A stretch of DNA of 38,331 bases, taken from positions 1 to 38,331 of the forward strand of contig JBPCKT010000088.1 in assembly GCA_051004015.1 (NCBI GenBank). The letters are read 5' to 3'. The notes beneath the pieces are model-generated. The model saw only the letters and a program-made list of their open reading frames with translations. It made no database searches and was not told where the DNA came from. This document shows, piece after piece, positions 33,030 through 38,331 of this stretch. The first letter of the stretch is position 1. Each line of letters begins with the position of its first letter. A program made the position numbers and the translations under genes. This DNA is from SXOA01 sp051004015 (GTDB lineage: Bacteria; Planctomycetota; Planctomycetia; Pirellulales; Pirellulaceae).

Positions 33030-34520
33030 ATGCGCATCGGCATCCTAGCCCTGATCCAGGAATCCAACACCTTCATCTCCCAGCCGACGACGCTCCGCCA
33101 TTTTCAGGAGGAGCTCCTGGTCAGCGGCGAAGAGATGCGGCAGCGGTTTGCCGTCGCGCATCACGAAATCAGCGGTATGTTGCATGCGCTGGAAGAACTG
33201 GGGGCGGAGGCAGTCCCTATTTTTGCCGCTCGCGCGCTGCCGTTTGGAGTGATTGAGCAAGGGGCCATCGAAACGCTGTTTTACCGAATGTTCGCCGAGC
33301 TCGACGAGACCCTCGCGGCGGGGAAGCTTGACGGCATTCTCGTCGCCCCGCACGGGGCTACGGTCAGCAAGCTCTTCCCCGACGTCGATGGCCACTGGCT
33401 GAGCGAAGTCCGCCGCCGCGTCGGGCCGGAGATGCCGATCATCGGCACGCTGGACCCGCACGGAAATCTATCGCCCCAGATGGTGGCCGCCTGCGACGCC
33501 TTGATTGCCTACCGCACCAACCCGCACCTCGACCAGAAGGCCCGCGGCATCGATGCCGCCCGGCTGATGGTCCGCACCGTGAACGGCGAGCGCCAGCCGA
33601 CGATGGCCGCCGCGTTTCCGCCCATCGCCATCAATATTGAGAAGCAGTGTACCAGCGAAGAGCCTTGCTATTCCTTCTATAGACTGGCCGACGCCCAGCT
33701 CGCCGACGAGCGGGTTTTGTTCAACAGCATCATGCTCGGCTTTCCGTATGCCGATGTGGCCGAGATGGGCTCGGCCCTCATCGTCGTCACCAACGGCGAC
33801 CAGGCATTGGCTCAGAAGCTCGCGAATGACCTGGCCCGTGAGCTCTGGAAGCGGCGCGACGACTTTGTCGGCACGCTGATTGGCATCGATGACGCCCTGG
33901 ACCGTGCGAAGGATCTTCCCGGCCCCGTCTGCCTGCTCGACATGGGGGACAATGCCGGTGGAGGTTCACCGGCAGACGGCACGCATTTGGCCCATGTCAT
34001 TCATGCGCGTCAACTGGATCGCTCCCTCGTCATACTCGCGGATCCGGAGTCGGTGAGCCAGGCAATCAAGGCGGGCGTTGGCAACCGCTCGCGGTTTCGC
34101 GCCGGTGGAAAGACCGACGACTCTCATGGATCCCCCCTCGAATGCGAGGCCACCGTCCTGGGCATCTACGACGGCAAGTTCGAAGAGCCTTTGCCTCGCC
34201 ACGGCGGGTTCACCGTCATGGACCAGGGCCCGACCGCGATCATCCGCACGGACGACGGCCTGACGCTCGTCCTCACCACCCGCCGCATGCCCCCGTTCAG
34301 TCTGCGGCAAATCACCACGTTCGGCATCAAGCCCGAGGAGTTTCGACTGCTCGTCGCCAAAGGGGTCAACGCGCCGCTGGCCGCCTACCGCGAAGTCTGC
34401 CCCAACTTCATCCGCGTCAACACCCCCGGCTGCACCACAGCGGACATTCTCTCCCTCCCCTACCACAACCGCCGCCGGCCAATGTTCCCCTTCGAGCCGG
34501 ATATGGAGTGGCAAGAATAG
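33030..34520 (+). CDS. M81 family metallopeptidase (MlrC-like)
   Basis: A 496-residue protein beginning MRIGILALIQESNTFISQPT. MlrC-type enzymes are zinc metalloproteins; the founder completes microcystin breakdown, but most homologues have unknown substrates. The zinc triad pattern is visible: D142 and H144 in GTLDPHGNLS and H166 in YRTNPHLDQ, with the family spacing. DMGDNAGGGSPADGTHLAHV near 308-327 and the C-terminal GCTTADILSLPYHNRRRPMF are also typical. The ATG at 33030 is chosen by family start; the frame extends to 32814 without support. Its stop codon overlaps the palindromic element at 34519. Confidence 0.87.
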   Translation: MRIGILALIQESNTFISQPTTLRHFQEELLVSGEEMRQRFAVAHHEISGMLHALEELGAEAVPIFAARALPFGVIEQGAIETLFYRMFAELDETLAAGKLDGILVAPHGATVSKLFPDVDGHWLSEVRRRVGPEMPIIGTLDPHGNLSPQMVAACDALIAYRTNPHLDQKARGIDAARLMVRTVNGERQPTMAAAFPPIAINIEKQCTSEEPCYSFYRLADAQLADERVLFNSIMLGFPYADVAEMGSALIVVTNGDQALAQKLANDLARELWKRRDDFVGTLIGIDDALDRAKDLPGPVCLLDMGDNAGGGSPADGTHLAHVIHARQLDRSLVILADPESVSQAIKAGVGNRSRFRAGGKTDDSHGSPLECEATVLGIYDGKFEEPLPRHGGFTVMDQGPTAIIRTDDGLTLVLTTRRMPPFSLRQITTFGIKPEEFRLLVAKGVNAPLAAYREVCPNFIRVNTPGCTTADILSLPYHNRRRPMFPFEPDMEWQE

Positions 34521-34572
34521 TACTCCTCTCGCTCCGCGAGAGGAATTCCTCACGCGGAGCGTGAGGAGTACT
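34519..34572. repeat. Double-hairpin palindromic element overlapping the M81 gene stop codon
   Basis: Two hairpins, CCTCTCGC-TCC-GCGAGAGG (34525-34543) and CCTCACGC-GGA-GCGTGAGG (34548-34566), lie back to back, flanked by AGTACT on both sides. The whole 54 bp is palindromic except for AG/TC pairs that differ between arms yet keep each stem paired. The first bases form part of the TAG stop of the preceding gene. It has the same plan as the element in the MauD-like gene (37184-37240). Confidence 0.85.
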
Positions 34573-34637
34573 TTGAGAGCAATTGTTGAAGGCCACTCCG
34601 CAACGAATTGCCACGCACCCCCTCGAAGGAACCGCTC

Positions 34638-34745
34638 TGATTCATGATTCACGCTCGCTCGTTTCAGCGGAATCACGTCCGCAAAGTATTTGCTGTCAAT
34701 AACTTGCGACATCCGTGGCATGAATCAGACCAGTTTCTTGATTCA
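34638..34745. repeat. Island B, TGATTCA boxes
   Basis: TGATTCA at 34638 and 34645 (together the 17-mer TGATTCATGATTCACGC, which also occurs at 16342 in island A), TGAATCA at 34721 and TGATTCA at 34739. There is no ORF of interest. The first 60 bp before it also loosely match the bases before 16342, so the two loci share an element. Confidence 0.65.
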
Positions 34746-34756
34746 TCCGTTTCCGT

Positions 34757-34793
34757 CCCCCTCTCCCCCTTGGGAGAGGGCCGGGGTGAGGGT
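34757..34793. repeat. CCCTCTCCC...GGGAGAGGG dispersed repeat, copy 1
   Basis: A hairpin CCCTCTCCC/GGGAGAGGG followed by CCGGGGTGAGGGT. The same sequence occurs at 35233-35268. This is a very widespread intergenic repeat type; its translation gives the familiar PHPGPLPRGEG artefact. Confidence 0.85.
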
Positions 34794-34865
34794 CTCGGCA
34801 CCCCTTCATGCGCCGGCCGCCGCTCCCACCATCCCTGGCGCGATAAGCTGCTGATAAGGGGCCTT

Positions 34866-35027
34866 TGATACAGGTTTTCGCGAGCGTTTTTTGATACATT
34901 CTGTATCACCGTCCTGCTCGCAACTTCTTATTCCGCCGGCACTTCCGCCGACCAGCCGCTCGGCGACCTGCCTGTATCAGCGGTTTTCTTGATACACCAA
35001 AACCGCGCCATTTCGGGGGATGTATCA
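34866..35027. repeat. Island B, TGATACA boxes
   Basis: TGATACA at 34866, 34892 and 34990 and TGTATCA at 34902, 34973 and 35021. Two of them form a tight palindrome, TGATACATTCTGTATCA (34892-34908). As in island A they occur next to a TGATTCA group and near a G(C/T)GGCAACTC word (35082; compare 16215). From 35028 to 35428 I see no gene; the only recognisable item there is the repeat at 35233. Confidence 0.65.
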
Positions 35028-35232
35028 GCGATGTTATAAGCTGTTTTTCAAGCAGACTTACGCAATTGCCACCGGTATTAGTGGCAACTCTTCTTCCCCT
35101 ACGACCCAATGCGCCTTCTCGATCTTTGTTCAACTGGCGCGCTAGGGCTTCGCGCGACCTGGGAGTCCCCATCCACTTCCCACAACCAGATTGAGAAAGA
35201 GCACCGCCCGGCCGGCCGGCCGGCATCGCAGT

Positions 35233-35268
35233 CCCCCTCTCCCCTTGGGAGAGGACCGGGGTGAGGGT
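35233..35268. repeat. CCCTCTCCC...GGGAGAGGG dispersed repeat, copy 2
   Basis: The second copy of the element at 34757-34793, same orientation, with one shorter C run and a GGAC variant in the stem. It lies in the gene-free stretch 35028-35428. Confidence 0.85.
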
Positions 35269-35428
35269 CTGCCAGCACCCCCGGGCTGGTCATATTATAC
35301 CAATGTCCAGTAGCGTATTTGGCACCATCCCAAAACTTTTTTGGAAATTCTGGACGGCCTTCCGCCTGGCACGAAAGTGCCGCTGGAATTAGTCCCGGGA
35401 CAACTCAAAGAGAGACCATGCGTCAACA

Positions 35429-35617
35429 TCAACGCCCCCCAGACCGCGTTCTGGCGGTGTGGTGGTGAATCAGAGTGAAACGGTGAGTAAAGGCGGTTCC
35501 CATCCCCAGAGGGCTGAGTACAGCCCCGGCCAAAGCGGCCCCCAGCAGGCGCAGCGATTGGCGGCGCGGAACGGACTCGTCGAGCGACTTGGAGAATTCA
35601 TCAAATAGATGGGTCAT
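35429..35617 (-). pseudogene. Truncated tandem copy of the Cys-rich Tat protein gene
   Basis: The first ~42 codons (MTHLFDEFSKSLDESVPRRQ... to GMGTA) are nearly identical to the gene at 35697-36602, as are about 45 bp upstream of the ATG, including TTGACAA and the AAAGG ribosome-binding site. After the Tat leader the frame runs into FTHRFTLIHHHTARTRSGG and stops, with no Cys-rich part. It could be a dead partial duplication or an expressed free leader peptide. Confidence 0.75.
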
Positions 35618-35696
35618 GGTTGATGCCTTTCGTGAGGAAGGAAAGTGGAGTGTGATTGTCAAGGGCTGGACTGTCGGTGCCGGGAGATCAACCCAC

Positions 35697-36602
35697 TCAT
35701 TCCGCCCATTGGCACACGCCGCCAGCGCAGTTCATGCCGGGACCGCAAACCACTCCGCACCCGCCGCAGTTGCTGGGGTCAAGTGCAATCTCGCGGCAAA
35801 TGCCGTCGCACAGCGCCTGACCACCGAAGCACGGGCTGTAGCATGCACCATAGGCGCAGGCGGTCTGCGGAGGGCAAACCACACCGCACGCGCCGCAGTT
35901 GCTGGAGTCCGACATGAGGTCCACGCATTGCCCCCCGCAGATCGCACCACCTGCACATGCTATGCATGCTCCCTGGTAGCAGTACGGGGCTGATCCGGCG
36001 CAGACGTTGCCGCAGGTGCCGCAGTTGTTCGGGTCCGAATCCACGGGAGTGCAGACCCCGTTGCAGAGGAGCGCGCCGCTGGTGCACCCGTAAACGCAAG
36101 CGCCCCCGACGCACGCGTTCCACCCATTGGGACCGGAGGCGGGGCAGACGTTGCCGCAGGCACCGCAGTTGTCGACGTCCGAATCCAGGGAGGTGCATTT
36201 CCCGCCGCAATTGACAGCACCCGTAACGCAAGTGTACACGCATTTATTGGAAACGCACGCGCCCTGCTCGTAGGGACCAGGCGCGGGGCAAATGTAGCCA
36301 CAGGCGCCGCAGTTATTGAAGTCGTTGGCGAGATCGGTGCAGGCGTAGGTCCCGCAGGCTCCACAGAGACGAGTGGGATTGCTGTTGCACGCCCGGCAGG
36401 CGGCGAGGCATTGATTCTGTTTCGTCTTGTTGGAACACCGGCAAAAGGCTTTGCACGGGTCATGCCCGGCAGCCCAGGCGGTTCCCAGCCCCAGAGGGCT
36501 GAAGATGGCCCCGGCCAAAGCGGCTCCCAGCAGGCGCAGCGATTGGCGGCGCGGAACGGAGTCGTCGAGCGACTTGGAGAATTCATCAAATAGATGGGTC
36601 AT
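35697..36602 (-). CDS. Cysteine-rich protein with Tat leader and NCGxCGxxC repeats
   Basis: A 301-residue exported protein. The leader holds a twin arginine (PRRQSLRLLGAALAGA, RR at 18-19) and ends around TAWA (41-44). The mature part has several dozen Cys arranged in five repeats of about 40-50 residues, each around (D/N)NCGACGxxC (for example FNNCGACGYIC, VDNCGACGNVC, PNNCGTCGNVC), joined by CVxGxCVYxC segments. Such repeats, seen also in myxobacteria, are probably disulfide-rich; a metal site is possible. The ATG at 36602 with AAAGG upstream is chosen over a TTG 45 bases earlier. It follows a MauD-like thioredoxin gene on the same strand, a plausible disulfide-forming helper. Confidence 0.85.
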   Translation of the reverse strand: MTHLFDEFSKSLDDSVPRRQSLRLLGAALAGAIFSPLGLGTAWAAGHDPCKAFCRCSNKTKQNQCLAACRACNSNPTRLCGACGTYACTDLANDFNNCGACGYICPAPGPYEQGACVSNKCVYTCVTGAVNCGGKCTSLDSDVDNCGACGNVCPASGPNGWNACVGGACVYGCTSGALLCNGVCTPVDSDPNNCGTCGNVCAGSAPYCYQGACIACAGGAICGGQCVDLMSDSSNCGACGVVCPPQTACAYGACYSPCFGGQALCDGICREIALDPSNCGGCGVVCGPGMNCAGGVCQWAE

Positions 36603-36690
36603 GGTCGACACCTTTCGTGGGGAAGGAAATTGGATTGTGGTTGTCAAAAATCAGTCAGAAACGCATTTGCGCCGTCGGTTGGGGATTTCT

Positions 36691-37815
36691 TCAGTTCGCC
36701 CAGGCCAGCTCCTTTCCCGCGAGGGCGGACGGTTCTAGGATCGGTTCGTCGGCGAGCGCCAGGATCGGCGCGACACCAACGGCGACGTCGCTGAGCAGGC
36801 TGCCCTGCTCGTCAATCAGATAACCGATGGGAGTGGCGAACATCGCGTATTGGAGCGAGATTTCCCACTGCCGCTGCATGACGATCGGAAAAGTCAATCC
36901 CAGCGCAGCCGCCTTGGCGCGAGTCGCCTCGGCATCCCGCCGGCTCAACATGAGCACCTGCAGGTCCGGCCGCTGAGAGTGAATCTGCTGTAGCCCAGGT
37001 GCCAGCTCGTCACAGGGGCCGCAGTCGGGATCAGAAAACACCAGCAGCACGCGCCCGCCTCGGAAGTCCGCCAGCGACAGCTCGCCTCCGTCGATCCGCG
37101 GCAAGCGGAAGTCGGGCGCGAGCGCGCCGGACTTTAGTCCGCTGCGGTTCAGGCGGCTGCGGGCCAGCGAGGGATCGTCCTTTAGTAGTCCGCTCACTCC
37201 GTGAGCGGACATGCCTGCACACGGAGTGTGCAGGCTACTTTTGGCCAGTTGCAGCAGAGATTCGGCACCCACCGTCAGTTCGCTGGCGATGCGTCCCGCG
37301 CCGTCGATCCGATATCCCATCGGAGTTCCCTGGGCGCGGAACCCAGAAGCGACTTCCATCTGCTCCTGCAGCAGGACGACGCAGCGAATGCCAAAACGCT
37401 CGACCAGCTTCCGGTTCTCCTCCGCATCGCCGGTGGTGATAACGACCGGAATCGCCCCGTCGTTCCCTCCGTCCACCGGCAGGGCTGCCAGGTCGGCGGC
37501 CATCTGGGTGCAGAACCCGCATTGCGGATTGAAGAAGATGAGCAGCACATTCCGGCTACGGAACTCCGACAGCTTGCGGCGCACTCCGGCCAGGTCCGGC
37601 AGCTCAAAATCCGGCGCGACCGCGCCGACCGGCAGACCGCCCGGCGAACCGGCGGCCTCGCGCTGCTTCGTTACGGCGCGCGGCCCGATCTGTTTCTCGA
37701 TCGACTCCAGCCGAAACAGGATGCGGCCATTCTGGCGCGCGAGCTGGTACACGAGCCAGGTTCCGATGGCAATCAGCAGCCACGGCAACACAGTCCCGAA
37801 AAAGATGGTAATCAT
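36691..37815 (-). CDS. MauD-like membrane protein with two thioredoxin domains and a translated REP pair
   Basis: A 374-residue protein: membrane anchor at about 6-26 (GTVLPWLLIAIGTWLVYQLA), then a first redoxin/TlpA domain (GAVAPDFELPDLAG, NPQCGFC with C99/C102) and a second one (GALAPDFRLPRIDG, SDPDCGPCDE with C265/C268). MauD proteins help to form disulfides in the Cys-rich small subunit of methylamine dehydrogenase; here a Cys-rich Tat protein is encoded 88 bp downstream. The linker residues 192-211 (SSLHTPCAGMSAHGVSGLL) are encoded by a 57-bp double-hairpin repeat, in frame. The ATG at 37815 has GGGAGAA upstream. Confidence 0.85.
   Translation of the reverse strand: MITIFFGTVLPWLLIAIGTWLVYQLARQNGRILFRLESIEKQIGPRAVTKQREAAGSPGGLPVGAVAPDFELPDLAGVRRKLSEFRSRNVLLIFFNPQCGFCTQMAADLAALPVDGGNDGAIPVVITTGDAEENRKLVERFGIRCVVLLQEQMEVASGFRAQGTPMGYRIDGAGRIASELTVGAESLLQLAKSSLHTPCAGMSAHGVSGLLKDDPSLARSRLNRSGLKSGALAPDFRLPRIDGGELSLADFRGGRVLLVFSDPDCGPCDELAPGLQQIHSQRPDLQVLMLSRRDAEATRAKAAALGLTFPIVMQRQWEISLQYAMFATPIGYLIDEQGSLLSDVAVGVAPILALADEPILEPSALAGKELAWAN
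37184..37240. repeat. Back-to-back REP pair inside the MauD-like gene, translated in frame
   Basis: Two hairpins, GTCCGCTCAC/GTGAGCGGAC with a TCC loop (37188-37210) and GCCTGCACAC/GTGTGCAGGC with a GGA loop (37213-37235), point in opposite directions. Each has GTAG at its foot on its own strand (37185-37188 plus; 37235-37238 minus). The 57 bp are a multiple of three and contain no stop in the gene's frame. Same plan as 34519-34572. Confidence 0.85.
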
Positions 37816-37856
37816 CAAACATTCTCCCTGCTGGCGAACAGTGCGACATTGAAAAA

Positions 37857-37969
37857 GGAAATCTCAAATCTCAAACAAATTCAAATGGGGAAACGTGGAA
37901 ATTGGAAACATTTTCGGTTTCCTGCTTCTCGATTTCTGGTTTCTCGTTTGTTTGAGATTTGAGATTTCC
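37857..37969. repeat. 113-bp MITE-like inverted repeat upstream of the MauD-like gene
   Basis: The 23-bp left arm (37857-37879, reiterated AATCTC) is the perfect reverse complement of 37947-37969. The inner part is also partly symmetrical (GGAAAC...GTTTCC). No ORF. It resembles in style the element at 1884-1961 but not in sequence. Confidence 0.85.
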
Positions 37970-38042
37970 GAATTTGTTATTGTGGTCCGCGATAAAACAC
38001 TGAGCACTTCGACCCCAGCGCGCAGTGGGGCCGGGCTGGGGA

Positions 38043-38064
38043 GGGCTTGCCTTGCGGCAAGCCC
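38043..38064 (-). terminator. Hairpin GGGCTTGCC/GGCAAGCCC after the partial gene
   Basis: A perfect 9-bp stem with a 4-base loop, 16 bp after the stop of the gene at the window end. On the minus strand no T run follows, so it is either a weak terminator or another dispersed palindrome. Confidence 0.4.
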
Positions 38065-38080
38065 CCACTGGCCGCTTTGG

Positions 38081-38331
38081 TTAGGGGTTCCCTGCGCCGG
38101 GCGAGGAGATGGTCCCCTCGAAGACACCGATGGTTTCGCCAGTAACTGTGTTCTTCAATCGCTCGACGGTGAAGCTCCCGGTGGCGCCCACGAACCGACC
38201 CGTACCGCCCGTGATGGTCGCGGTTCCCACGATGCTGAGGACGTTGGGCGGCGTAAACGTCGCTTGCCCGCTAATGGTGCCGAACACCGTATCGCCGTTA
38301 GCCGCTGTGAACAGAAAGGTCCCGCTTCCGG
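38081..38331 (-). CDS. C-terminal part of a secreted beta-rich protein (cut by the window edge)
   Basis: The visible 83 codons read SGTFLFTAANGDTVFGTISG..., with ATITGGTGRFVGATGSFTVE and the end GVFEGTISSPGAGNP. The GGTGRFxGATGSFT pattern occurs in many exported bacterial proteins with a small all-beta barrel-like domain of unknown function. The start lies outside the window; the GTG inside the frame (38287) is not a real start because coding continues upstream. Confidence 0.7.
   Translation of the reverse strand, partial: GSGTFLFTAANGDTVFGTISGQATFTPPNVLSIVGTATITGGTGRFVGATGSFTVERLKNTVTGETIGVFEGTISSPGAGNP

Noticed and set aside
34673..35293. Small frames reading PHPGPLPRGEG (34673-34909, 35099-35293)
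   Set aside because: Well-known translation artefact of the CCCTCTCCC...GGGAGAGGG repeat.
37201..37962. 253-codon plus-strand frame over the MauD-like gene
   Set aside because: Antisense shadow; the minus-strand gene has membrane anchor and two CxxC thioredoxin motifs.

Overview
This window most likely comes from a planctomycete chromosome with fairly high G+C. The best evidence is a 941-residue protein with an N-terminal CxxCH haem site and the DUF1549/DUF1553 layout, two Tat-type DUF1501 proteins, and many short dispersed palindromic repeats. Family or genus cannot be decided from the sequence. No tRNA, rRNA, CRISPR array or intact transposase was seen.

Layout. 0-5 kb: recJ and leuS, housekeeping. 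4.9-8 kb: a possible envelope/osmotic-stress group, with a DUF1328 membrane peptide, a CsbD-like protein, and a two-gene glycine betaine/choline-type ABC importer whose second gene fuses binding protein and permease. 8-12 kb: small conserved proteins, a basic AT-hook-like DNA-binding protein, metF-bioF, and an RRM RNA-binding protein behind a structured leader that holds its own ORF. 12-16 kb: an aspartyl-protease-like protein, a DUF1501 protein and an exported trypsin-like/TPR protein. 16-17.5 kb: a gene-free repeat island with REP hairpins around the relic of a REP-associated (Y1) transposase, plus an array of TGAT(A/T)CA boxes. 17.5-26 kb: accessory genes. These are a HEPN-like protein, a PSD1-DUF1501 operon with a MazF-type toxin-antitoxin pair between its two genes, an enolase-superfamily gene remnant, and a PIN toxin / small partner / HExxH-TPR triad. 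26-34.5 kb: FAD monooxygenase, TIM-barrel isomerase, SppA-type peptidase, SseB-like protein, orphan histidine kinase, cysteine desulfurase with two small Flp-like peptides, and an MlrC-type M81 peptidase. 34.5-38.3 kb: a second repeat island with the same box family, a Cys-rich Tat protein with a truncated tandem copy, a double-thioredoxin MauD-like membrane protein, and the C-terminus of a secreted protein cut by the window edge.

Main theme. Dispersed palindromic repeats lie not only between genes but also, in frame, inside two genes: twice in the editing-domain region of LeuRS, and once between the two thioredoxin domains of the MauD-like protein, where a complete back-to-back REP pair is translated. 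This resembles the protein-coding palindromic elements known from Rickettsia. Other leads are the TGAT(A/T)CA box islands, the attenuator-like leader of the RRM gene, and the PIN-partner-metallopeptidase triad.
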